Shown: one piece after another, positions 25,103 to 31,804 of the stretch
Layout: every line of letters begins with the position of its first letter
Numbering within the stretch: position 1 is the first letter of the stretch
NCBI GenBank assembly: GCA_964523295.1
Contig: CAZGAH010000038.1
Location: 1 to 38,601 of the forward strand
Origin: CAZGAH01 sp964523295
GTDB taxonomy: Bacteria > Desulfobacterota > Desulfovibrionia > Desulfovibrionales > Desulfovibrionaceae
DNA: 38,601 nucleotides
Direction of reading: 5' to 3'
The notes under the pieces: generated by a model
Seen by the model: only the letters and a program-made list of their open reading frames with translations
What the model was told of the DNA's origin: nothing
Database searches by the model: none
Translations under genes and position numbers: made by a program

Positions 25103-25157
25103 GTCGTCCTCGTGGCCTGCCCGGTGGCCGGAAAATGCTCGGCGCCGAAAAAAAACC

Positions 25158-25187
25158 TTGACACGAGCGCCAGGTCGCGGGTAGAAG
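25158..25187 (+). promoter_or_regulatory. Promoter of the aromatic amino acid operon
   Basis: A perfect -35 TTGACA (25158-25163), an 18-base spacer and TAGAAG (25182-25187, four of six matches) as -10. The start would fall near 25193-25196, at or just before the leader peptide's first ATG. If that is right, translation begins leaderless or at the second ATG (25204). If transcription starts further upstream, AGAAGG at 25183-25188 would serve as ribosome binding site instead. Confidence 0.6.
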
Positions 25188-25194
25188 GCCGTCC

Positions 25195-25290
25195 ATGCAA
25201 TCCATGACCCGGTCCCACCTCTTTTCTTCCGCTGCCAGCTTTTACTTTTACTTTTGGCGCAACGTGGCCTGTGGTCCTGGAGGTATGTAG
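25195..25290 (+). CDS. Leader peptide with Phe-Tyr-Phe-Tyr-Phe-Trp control codons
   Basis: A 31-codon open frame in the transcribed leader, ending in TAG at 25288-25290. Residues 16-21 (codons 25240-25257) read Phe-Tyr-Phe-Tyr-Phe-Trp, with a further Phe at residue 10. An internal ATG at 25204 would give 28 residues. AGAAGG lies six bases before the first ATG. The frame is followed at once by mutually exclusive RNA structures and an intrinsic terminator, then by the genes for Phe, Tyr and Trp synthesis. This matches ribosome-mediated attenuation leaders (trpL, pheL type), but those sense one amino acid or a dominant one; here all three aromatic residues are consecutive. The peptide itself probably has no function beyond being translated. 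Confidence 0.85.
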   Translation: MQSMTRSHLFSSAASFYFYFWRNVACGPGGM

Positions 25291-25337
25291 GCAGGAAAAC
25301 ACCTACGTAAACAGCCTCTGAACAAAGGGCCGCAGGC
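25267..25337 (+). promoter_or_regulatory. Predicted antiterminator pairing of the aromatic leader
   Basis: GCCTGTGGTCCT (25267-25278) can pair with AGGGCCGCAGGC (25326-25337) in 12 contiguous pairs, two of them G-U. This takes up the 5' arm of the terminator at 25327-25338. A ribosome stalled on the aromatic codons (25240-25257) would leave 25267-25278 largely free, whereas one reaching the stop at 25288 would cover it. A further stem (25284-25291 with 25302-25309) lies in the loop and may act as a pause hairpin. Confidence 0.7.
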
Positions 25338-25361
25338 GAAACGCCGGCGGCCCTTTTTTTT
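25324..25361 (+). terminator. Intrinsic terminator (attenuator) before the first structural gene
   Basis: GGGCCGC (25327-25333) pairs with GCGGCCC (25347-25353), and GGCG (25335-25338) with CGCC (25342-25345), with one A/G mismatch and an AAA loop, followed by eight T (25354-25361). Three A upstream can pair with the first T. It is 56 bases before the first aldolase gene, so it can only be regulatory in this context. Confidence 0.9.
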
Positions 25362-25417
25362 AGGCCTGGCCGCCGGAAGCCTCACCCGGGGCCGGGGGCG
25401 CAGACAAGGAGGGAGTC

Positions 25418-26239
25418 ATGCTCTTGGGCAAAGGCGTCAGGTTGGAGCGGATTTTCGACCGCAACACAGGCAGGACGATCATCGTCCCCATGGATCACGG
25501 CGTATCCGTCGGCGCCATCTATGGGCTCATCGATTTCAAGGGCACGGTGAACAAGGTCGCCGAGGGCGGCGCCAATGCCGTGCTCATGCACAAGGGCCTG
25601 CCCCGGTGTACGCATCGCGGATACGGACGCGACATCGGGCTGATTCTGCACCTCTCGGCCAGCACCTCGCTCTCGCCCACGCCCAACGCCAAGGTGCTCG
25701 TGGCCGACGTCGAGGACGCTATCCGTCTGGGCGCGGACGCGGTGTCCATCCATGTCAATCTGGGTGACGAGACCGAGGCCCGGATGCTCGAAGACTGCGG
25801 CCGGGTCACCTCCCTGGCCGCCTCCTGGGGCATTCCCGTGCTGGCCATGATGTACGCGCGCGGCCCGAAGATCGAGAATTCCTATGACCCCGACGTGGTT
25901 CAGCACTGCGCCCGCGTCGGTCAGGAACTCGGCGCCGACGTGATCAAGGTCCCCTATTCCGGCGACATCAAATCGTTTTCACGCGTCGTGGACGCCTGCT
26001 GCGTACCCGTGGTCATCGCGGGCGGGGAAAAGATGGATACCACGCGCGAGATCGTGCAGATGGCGCACGATTCGGTCCAGGCCGGAGGCGCCGGCCTGTC
26101 CGTCGGACGCAACATTTTTCAACACAAGGATCCCACGCGGCTCGTCCACGCGCTGCACGGCGTCGTGCACCTGGATTGGGACGTGGACCAGGCCATGGAA
26201 CTTATCGGCGAAGACGAGGAAGAGGAGAAAAAGTCATGA
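25418..26239 (+). CDS. Class I aldolase-family protein, ADTH synthase / DKFP synthase type (copy 1)
   Basis: A 273-residue (beta/alpha)8 aldolase of the DhnA/archaeal FBP aldolase group. In the aspartate-semialdehyde route to dehydroquinate, members of this family make 6-deoxy-5-ketofructose 1-phosphate (MJ1585 type) or condense it with aspartate semialdehyde to 2-amino-3,7-dideoxyheptulosonate (MJ0400 type). Candidate catalytic residues are D26 ('VPMDHG'), Y146 ('MMYARG') and the Schiff-base K177 ('VIKVPY'); their spacing equals that of D33, Y153 and K184 described for MJ0400. The C-terminus is strongly acidic (GEDEEEEKK). AAGGAGG precedes the ATG. It overlaps copy 2 by four bases (ATGA). 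Which of the two reactions it performs cannot be read from sequence alone. Confidence 0.88.
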   Translation: MLLGKGVRLERIFDRNTGRTIIVPMDHGVSVGAIYGLIDFKGTVNKVAEGGANAVLMHKGLPRCTHRGYGRDIGLILHLSASTSLSPTPNAKVLVADVEDAIRLGADAVSIHVNLGDETEARMLEDCGRVTSLAASWGIPVLAMMYARGPKIENSYDPDVVQHCARVGQELGADVIKVPYSGDIKSFSRVVDACCVPVVIAGGEKMDTTREIVQMAHDSVQAGGAGLSVGRNIFQHKDPTRLVHALHGVVHLDWDVDQAMELIGEDEEEEKKS

Positions 26240-27042
26240 GAATCGGCAAGGCAGTACGACGCGAGCGTTTTTTCGACCGCAACACCGGCAAGACCATCAT
26301 CGTTCCCATGGATCACGGCTTCACCGTCGGCCCCATCGACGGGCTGGTGGACATGAAGGAGACCGTCAGCCAGATCGCCCAGGGCGGCGCCAACGCGGTC
26401 ATCATGCACAAGGGCCTGGTCCGCTGCGGCCACCGCACCCGCGGCCGCGACATCGGCCTGATCATCCATCTTTCCGGCAGCACGACCATTTCCCCCTTCC
26501 CCAATGCCAAGACCCTGGTCAGCACGGTGGAAGAGGCGCTCAAGCACGGCGCCGACGGCGTGTCCGTACACCTGAACCTGGGCGACGCTGCCGAGCGGCA
26601 CATGCTCAAGGAGATCGGCGAGGTCTCGGAAAAGGCGGCGGACTGGGGCATGCCGCTGCTGGCCATGGTCTACGCCCGCGGCCCGAAGGTGCAGAACGAA
26701 TACGATCCCGATTTCGTGGCCCATTGCGCGCGCGTGGGCGAGGAACTCGGCGCCGACGTGGTCAAGGTGCCCTACACCGGGGACCCGGAAAGTTTCGCTC
26801 GCGTGGTCGAGTCGTGCTGCGTTCCGGTGGTCATTGCCGGCGGGCCCAAGCTCGATTCCGACGAAGCGCTGCTGCAGATGGTCTACGACGCCAACCAGGC
26901 CGGCGGCAAAGGCATTTCCATCGGGAGAAACATCTTCCAGCATCACTCGCCCAGGCATTTGATCAAGGCCCTCTACGGCATCATCAACCGTCGCTGGGAC
27001 GTGGCCCGCGCACAGGCCTTTCTGGCCGAGACAAGCAACTGA
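26236..27042 (+). CDS. Class I aldolase-family protein, ADTH synthase / DKFP synthase type (copy 2)
   Basis: A 268-residue paralogue of the upstream gene, aligning without gaps over the first 180 residues and clearly related throughout. The same catalytic positions are kept: D26, Y146 and K177 ('VVKVPY'). It differs near the presumed substrate-binding loops ('GFTVGPIDGL' against 'GVSVGAIYGL', 'GHRTRGRD' against 'THRGYGRD') and lacks the acidic tail. The ATG at 26236 overlaps the stop of copy 1, so the two are translationally coupled and should be made in equal amounts. The next gene is DHQ synthase II, which consumes the product of ADTH synthase. Confidence 0.88.
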   Translation: MRIGKAVRRERFFDRNTGKTIIVPMDHGFTVGPIDGLVDMKETVSQIAQGGANAVIMHKGLVRCGHRTRGRDIGLIIHLSGSTTISPFPNAKTLVSTVEEALKHGADGVSVHLNLGDAAERHMLKEIGEVSEKAADWGMPLLAMVYARGPKVQNEYDPDFVAHCARVGEELGADVVKVPYTGDPESFARVVESCCVPVVIAGGPKLDSDEALLQMVYDANQAGGKGISIGRNIFQHHSPRHLIKALYGIINRRWDVARAQAFLAETSN

Positions 27043-27058
27043 GCATTCGGGGACGCGC

Positions 27059-28036
27059 ATGAAAGCAATCTGGTTCCAAGTCGTGCCCTTTGACAAAAAA
27101 CTGGTGACCCTGGCCCTGGAGTCCGGCGTGGATGGTCTGATCGCCGAGTCCGGCGATGCGGCGAAGATCACGGCCCTGGGCCGGACTCAGGCCCTGTCGC
27201 CCGAGGACTTCGTCCGCATCGAACTCAAGAGCAAGACCGACGAGGAGGAGGCCGTACGCCGCCTGCGTCAGGGCGAGCGCGTGGTGCTGGCCCTGGGCTG
27301 GGAGATCATTCCCGTGGAGAACATTCTGGCGCAGGTCGACGGACTGGCCGTGGAAGTGGCCTCGCTGGATCAGGCCAGGCTGGCGGCCGGCATTCTGGAA
27401 CGCGGCGTGGACGCCGTGGTGGTGCTGCCGCAGGCCGCGGCCCAGCTCAAGACCATCGTGGCCGAAACCCGGCTCAGCCAGGGCCGTGTCGAGCTGTTCC
27501 CGGCCACGATCACGGAAATCCGACCCGTGGGTCTCGGCCATCGCGTCTGCGTGGACACCCTGTCCATGCTCAAGCCCGGGCAGGGGATGCTCGTCGGTAA
27601 TTCCTCGGCCTTCACCTTTCTGGTCCACGCCGAGACCGAGGACAATCCCTACGTCGCGGCCCGGCCGTTTCGCATCAACGCCGGCGCGGTACACGCCTAC
27701 GCGGTCATGCCCGGCGACCGGACGAATTACCTGCAGGAACTCGGGGCCGGGGACGAGGTGCTCGTGGTCGGGCATGACGGCAACTCCACGCTGGCCACCA
27801 TCGGCCGCGTCAAGACCGAGGTCCGGCCCATGCTGCTCATCCGCGCGGCAATCGGCGAACCCGAGGCCGCGGGCGCGATCTTTTTGCAGAATGCCGAGAC
27901 CATCCGTCTCGTGCGCCCGGACGGCAGCTCGGTCAGCGTCGTGTCACTGCGGGAAGGCGACCAGGTGCTCTGCCGGACCGATGCCGCCGGTCGGCACTTC
28001 GGGATGCGCATTGCGGAAGAGATAAAGGAATCCTGA
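27059..28036 (+). CDS. 3-Dehydroquinate synthase II
   Basis: A 325-residue protein of the archaeal-type DHQ synthase family (MJ1249 type, unrelated to AroB). It oxidatively deaminates and cyclises 2-amino-3,7-dideoxyheptulosonate to 3-dehydroquinate using NAD. Recognisable blocks are 'MKAIWFQVVPFDKKLVTLALESGVDG' at the start, 'ATITEIRPVGLGHRVCVDTLSML' (about 149-171), 'GMLVGNSSAFTFLVHAET' (about 175-192), 'RPFRINAGAVHAY' and 'YLQELGAGDEVLVV'. Length is normal. The ATG follows copy 2 of the aldolase by 16 bases with GGGGA upstream. Its presence next to two aldolase paralogues defines the non-classical entry into the shikimate pathway in this organism. Confidence 0.93.
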   Translation: MKAIWFQVVPFDKKLVTLALESGVDGLIAESGDAAKITALGRTQALSPEDFVRIELKSKTDEEEAVRRLRQGERVVLALGWEIIPVENILAQVDGLAVEVASLDQARLAAGILERGVDAVVVLPQAAAQLKTIVAETRLSQGRVELFPATITEIRPVGLGHRVCVDTLSMLKPGQGMLVGNSSAFTFLVHAETEDNPYVAARPFRINAGAVHAYAVMPGDRTNYLQELGAGDEVLVVGHDGNSTLATIGRVKTEVRPMLLIRAAIGEPEAAGAIFLQNAETIRLVRPDGSSVSVVSLREGDQVLCRTDAAGRHFGMRIAEEIKES

Positions 28037-28037
28037 G

Positions 28038-29177
28038 ATGGACGGCGCAGAAATCACCCCATCGGTTCAGGACGCCGCCAGGCGCATGGTTGAGGTCCGC
28101 ACCGCCATCGACCGGCTCGATCTGGATATTCTGACGCTGCTCAACCAGCGCGCGGCCTTGAGCCTGGAAGTGGGCAGGATCAAGGCCGAGTCGCGGGAGC
28201 TGATCTTCAAGCCCTTCCGGGAAAAGGAGGTCATGGACGCGCTGCTGCGCGCCAATGCCGGCCCCCTGCCGGAGGAGCATCTGCGTTCGGTCTACCGGGA
28301 GATATTCTCCTCGTCGCGCAGTCTGCAACGGCCGCAGCGCGTGGCCTATCTCGGGCCGGAAGGAACCTTCTCGTACTTTGCCGGAGTCGAGTTCCTGGGG
28401 CACAGCGTCAGCTTCCTGCCCATGCCCGACCTCCAGGCCGTGTTCCAGGCCGTGACCTCGCGGCAGGTGGAGCTGGGCATCATTCCGCTGGAGAATTCGC
28501 TGCAGGGCACCGTGGGGCAGAGCCTGGACCACTTTCTGCGCTACGAGGCCTACATCGCCTCGGAGATCTTCTGCCGCATCAGCCACAGCCTGCTCGGAAA
28601 GGTCAGCGAACTCTCCGAGGTGCGGACGGTCTATTCGCATCCGCAGCCGCTGGCCCAGTGCAATGCCTGGCTGCGTACGCATCTGCCCAGGGCGCGGATC
28701 ATCCCCACCGAGAGCACCGCCGCGGCCGGCCGACGCGTGGCCGACGAGCCGGACGACGCCGGCAGCGTCGCCATCGGGCACCGGGGCCTGGCCGCGTTGC
28801 AGGGGCTTAAGGTGCTGGCCACGGGCATCGAGGATTTGCCGGACAACTGGACCCGCTTCGTGGTCATCGGTCCGGCGCCCGCGGCTCAGGAGGCCAAGGA
28901 CAAGACCTCAATGCTGTTCACCCTGCCCGACCGGCCGGGGTCGCTCGTCCGCGTGCTGGAGATATTGGCGCGCGAGGGCATCAACATGAAAAAACTCGAG
29001 TCCCGGCCGCTGCGTGGCGAAAAGTGGAAATACGTCTTTTTCGTGGACGTGGAGTGCGACTTCGGCCTCGACGAATACAAACGCGTGCTCGAGGAAATGG
29101 CAGAAAATTGTCACACCTTGCGGATTCTGGGAAGCTATCCGTCCGGACCACATCTCGACGTCTCGGGCGAGGCGTAA
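28038..29177 (+). CDS. pheA: Bifunctional chorismate mutase / prephenate dehydratase
   Basis: A 379-residue P-protein. It converts chorismate to prephenate and on to phenylpyruvate, the committed Phe branch. An AroQ-type mutase domain covers about residues 10-95 (R21, 'DRLDLDILTLLNQRAALSLEVGRIK'). The dehydratase domain covers about 100-275 ('VAYLGPEGTFSYFA', 'IPLENSLQGTV', 'NWTRFVVIG', the last with the catalytic Thr-Arg-Phe motif). A C-terminal ACT domain (about 290-370) includes 'LPDRPGSLVRVL' and 'ESRPLRGEKWKY', the Phe-binding elements, so feedback inhibition by Phe is expected. It starts two bases after the DHQ synthase stop with AAAGGA upstream. Confidence 0.95.
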   Translation: MDGAEITPSVQDAARRMVEVRTAIDRLDLDILTLLNQRAALSLEVGRIKAESRELIFKPFREKEVMDALLRANAGPLPEEHLRSVYREIFSSSRSLQRPQRVAYLGPEGTFSYFAGVEFLGHSVSFLPMPDLQAVFQAVTSRQVELGIIPLENSLQGTVGQSLDHFLRYEAYIASEIFCRISHSLLGKVSELSEVRTVYSHPQPLAQCNAWLRTHLPRARIIPTESTAAAGRRVADEPDDAGSVAIGHRGLAALQGLKVLATGIEDLPDNWTRFVVIGPAPAAQEAKDKTSMLFTLPDRPGSLVRVLEILAREGINMKKLESRPLRGEKWKYVFFVDVECDFGLDEYKRVLEEMAENCHTLRILGSYPSGPHLDVSGEA

Positions 29178-29213
29178 AGGCGGGGGCCCGGGCCCTGCCA
29201 AAGAGGAAGAATC

Positions 29214-30554
29214 ATGGCAGCACAACAGTCCATCATCGTCGATGCGCCGGCATCCAAGTCGCTGTCGCACCGCGTGGTCATCGCAGCCGGGCTCGCGCCG
29301 GGCGAATCGAAGCTCACGAACGTCCTGGAGAGCCAGGACCTGGAGCGCACCATTGACATCATGTGCCTGGCCGGGGCGCAGATCGAGCGTGAGGGCCGCG
29401 GCGCCTACGTCGTGAGCGGGATGCCGGCCGGCCCGGTCGGCGGCGAGACGGCCCCGCTTGGCGTCGATGTCGGCGAGTCGGGCACGACCTGCCGGCTGCT
29501 CACCGCCGTGCTCGCGGCCGGGAAGGGGCTTTTCGAAATCCGGGGTCGTGGTCGGATGCACAGCCGGCCCATTGGTCAGCTTACGGCAGCGCTCGAGCGG
29601 CAAGGCGCCGGGGTCGAGTTCCTGGAACTGCCAGGCTGCCCGCCGTTCCGCCTGCGCGCTACGGGGCTGGCCGGCGGGGACGCTGCCATCGGCCTGGACG
29701 AGAGCAGCCAGTATCTCTCCGGGCTGCTGCTGGCCGCGCCGTTGGCCCGCGCGCCGATGACCATCGCCATCGCTGGCGAGAAGGTCGTGTCCTGGCCCTA
29801 TATCGAACTGACGCTCCAGACCCTGGAGGAGTTCGGGCTGGATTTCCGGGTGGAGCGGCGCGTGGAAGGGGACTGGGTCGCGATGCCCTGGCGGGAGCCG
29901 AGCGAGGTCGCGCCCGGCGCCGTCCGTTTCGTCGTCCAGCCCGGGCAATATCGGGCCGGAGATTACGCCGTGGAGGGCGACTGGAGCAACGCGAGCTACT
30001 TTCTGGCCGCCGGGGCTTTGGGACCGGGAACTGTCGGTCTGCGCCGGCTGAGCAAAAAATCCCGGCAAGGCGACCGCGCGGTGCTGGCCATTCTGGAGCG
30101 CATGGGCGCGAGCGTACACTGGGGCGCCGGCATGGTGACGGTGACGCCCGCGGCGCTGCGCGGCGTGGACGTGGACATGGGCGACAGCCCGGACATCGTG
30201 CCCACGATCGCCACGCTCGCGGCCCTGGCCACGGGAACGACGGTCATCCGCAACGTGGCCCATCTGCGCATCAAGGAGAGCGACCGGCTGGAGGCCGTGG
30301 CCACGAACCTGCGCCGCATCGGCGCGACCGTGGACGTGCTGGATGACGGCCTGCGCATCGAGCCGGTGGCCGATCCCGGCAGCCTGCGGGGGCAGAGCTT
30401 CGATCTGACCAGCTTCGGCGACCATCGCATCGCCATGAGCCTGTCGCTGCTGCAACGCGTCGGCGTGACCGTGAACCTGGACGATCCGGATTGCGTGGCC
30501 AAATCCTTTCCGGGATTCTGGGACAACTGGCGGGTGCTGTGCCGGGACGTCTGA
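29214..30554 (+). CDS. aroA: 3-Phosphoshikimate 1-carboxyvinyltransferase (EPSP synthase)
   Basis: A 446-residue EPSP synthase, which joins phosphoenolpyruvate to shikimate 3-phosphate. Motifs: 'SKSLSHR' (14-20), 'GESGTTCRLLTA' (87-98), 'GRGRMHSRPIGQL', 'DESSQYLSGLLLAAP' and 'RIKESDRLEA' near residue 347. The PEP/glyphosate loop reads G-E-S-G-T-T instead of the usual G-N-[AS]-G-T, with Glu in place of the conserved Asn, a departure also from class II enzymes. Catalytic Lys, Asp and Arg positions otherwise look intact. AGAGGAAGA precedes the ATG. It is followed by a strong hairpin and a small membrane protein gene. The identity is secure. Confidence 0.94.
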   Translation: MAAQQSIIVDAPASKSLSHRVVIAAGLAPGESKLTNVLESQDLERTIDIMCLAGAQIEREGRGAYVVSGMPAGPVGGETAPLGVDVGESGTTCRLLTAVLAAGKGLFEIRGRGRMHSRPIGQLTAALERQGAGVEFLELPGCPPFRLRATGLAGGDAAIGLDESSQYLSGLLLAAPLARAPMTIAIAGEKVVSWPYIELTLQTLEEFGLDFRVERRVEGDWVAMPWREPSEVAPGAVRFVVQPGQYRAGDYAVEGDWSNASYFLAAGALGPGTVGLRRLSKKSRQGDRAVLAILERMGASVHWGAGMVTVTPAALRGVDVDMGDSPDIVPTIATLAALATGTTVIRNVAHLRIKESDRLEAVATNLRRIGATVDVLDDGLRIEPVADPGSLRGQSFDLTSFGDHRIAMSLSLLQRVGVTVNLDDPDCVAKSFPGFWDNWRVLCRDV

Positions 30555-30582
30555 GCCGGGCTGTCGATCGGATCGTGACGAC

Positions 30583-30603
30583 GCCGACCGGTTTCCGGTC
30601 GGC
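30583..30603 (+). repeat. Perfect 9-bp hairpin after aroA
   Basis: GCCGACCGG and CCGGTCGGC around a TTT loop, 28 bases after the aroA stop. No T-run follows, so it is more likely an mRNA-stabilising or processing element within the operon than a terminator. Confidence 0.5.
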
Positions 30604-30623
30604 ATAGTACAAGGAGTAATGCC

Positions 30624-30896
30624 ATGGACTGGAAGGGATTCGTCGTCGGACTCGCGCTGGGTATCAGCCTGCTGTTGCTGCTCGGCGCCAGAAAGGCGCC
30701 AGAGGCGGCCGAGACGGCGTCGGCCGCTGCCGGCAGAGGGGACGTCGGCCGGTTTGAGCTGACGGCCGACAAGACGGCCCAGGGCAAGGACCGCTGGGTC
30801 ATCTTCGACACCCAGAACGGCGTGGCCAGGATTTATCGGGACGACGCCGTGCACGAGGTGTCGTTCAAGGAAAACGCCATCCGCCAGGTCAAATAG
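30624..30896 (+). CDS. Small single-pass membrane protein of unknown function
   Basis: A 90-residue protein. Residues 5-22 form one membrane helix ('FVVGLALGISLLLLLGA'). A short Ala-rich linker follows, and a soluble part (about 40-90) ends in beta-rich sequence 'WVIFDTQNGVARIYRDD'. No family is recognised. A good AAGGAG site precedes the ATG. Codon use and strand match the operon, and it lies between aroA and tyrA with no obvious enzymatic motif. It may be an uncharacterised lineage-specific passenger; an anchoring role for pathway enzymes is conceivable but unsupported. Confidence 0.75.
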   Translation: MDWKGFVVGLALGISLLLLLGARKAPEAAETASAAAGRGDVGRFELTADKTAQGKDRWVIFDTQNGVARIYRDDAVHEVSFKENAIRQVK

Positions 30897-31008
30897 TCAT
30901 TGACTGGTCGATGCACAGGCCGGCCCGGAGCGTTCCCCGTCGAGGGGGGGCTTTCCGGGAGCCGGAAACCGCTCGCGCCGTCCGCGCGGGCTGGAGAGAG
31001 ACGCATTC

Positions 31009-31736
31009 ATGGATGATGGAGTGCAGATACGGCGCGTCGCCATTGTCGGCGCTAGGGGCCAGATGGGCGGGCTGTTCAGGGCGCGCTGCGAGGACGTCGG
31101 CATCGAGGTCCGGACTTTGGATCGCCCGCTCACGCCGGACAAGCTCGACCGCGGGCTCGACGACGTGGACCTTGTGCTGGTCTCGGTGCCGGCCGATGTC
31201 TTCGCCCCGGTGCTCGATCTGATAACGCCGCGGCTGCGACCGCCGCAGATATTGTGCGACAACGTCTCGGTCAAGGTCGTTCCCCTGGCCGAGATGCTGC
31301 GCCGCTACGCCGGCCCGGTCGTGGCCACGCATCCGCTCTTCGGGCCGGAGCCGCCGCCGGACGCCCGCGTGGCTCTGGTGGAGGGCCGGGACGAGGGCTC
31401 GCTGCTGGCGGTGGAACGCTGGATCGCCCGGCTGGACTTCGCGACGTTCCGCTGCACGGCCGAGGAGCATGACCAGGCCATGGCCCTGGTGCAAAACCTC
31501 AATTTCGTCACCACGGTGTCGTATCTGGCTGCTTTGGCCGGCAACGAGGAGTTCAGGAAATACCTCACCCCCTCGTTCGAGCGGCGTCTGGACGCCGCGA
31601 AGAAGATGCTCACCGCGGACGCGCAACTCTTTACCACGCTCTTCGAGGCAAACCCCTTCAGTCAGGAGGCNNNNNNNNNNACATCCTCGTCGAGCGTGCC
31701 AGGTGGTGGTGGAAGGATGACCCTCGGGAACGCTGA
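31009..31736 (+). CDS. tyrA: Prephenate dehydrogenase, interrupted by an assembly gap
   Basis: It oxidises prephenate to 4-hydroxyphenylpyruvate for Tyr. An N-terminal NAD-binding fold carries 'GARGQMGG' (14-21), the substrate-binding His lies in 'ATHPLFGPEP' (106-115, H108), and a helical C-terminal domain follows to 'LFEANPFSQEA' at the N-run (31671-31680). After the gap the correct phase reads 'ILVERARWWWKDDPRER' and stops at 31734-31736; the other phases give unrelated sequence. The visible parts total about 237 residues, and some residues are hidden in the gap. GGAGAGAG lies upstream of the ATG. The gene should be regarded as intact in the organism. Confidence 0.88.
31671..31680. other. 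Assembly gap (10 N) inside tyrA
   Basis: Ten N near the 3' end of tyrA. Frames on the two sides differ, showing that the real length is not ten bases. The missing part encodes the end of the helical domain. Confidence 0.95.
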
Positions 31737-31804
31737 GCCGGAAACGGCCAGGCAATGACCAACGAACGCCGGCAGGAATGCGGCAAACCAGGAGACGAGC
31801 GCGT

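Larger units (their letters stand above)
24876..25157. other. Divergent intergenic region between Tad block and aromatic operon
   Basis: No gene is supported. From left to right it holds the two alternative hairpins near 24900, an AT-richer stretch (about 24970-25045) likely to contain the leftward Tad promoter, and a perfect 7-bp inverted repeat near 25090. On the minus strand a TTGACC hexamer (25009-25004) is a possible -35, overlapping the palindrome ACCGCGCGGT (24997-25006), but no convincing -10 is seen at the right distance. Confidence 0.45.

Noticed and set aside
28908..30854. Long open frame on the minus strand opposite pheA and aroA
   Set aside because: It is a GC-rich antisense shadow. 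Its translation has no recognisable domain and the plus strand holds clear enzyme motifs with ribosome binding sites.
31671..31758. Alternative C-terminus of TyrA rich in Ser and Gly after the gap
   Set aside because: That phase gives low-complexity sequence, whereas the next phase gives a plausible TyrA end with VERARWWW and a stop at 31736.
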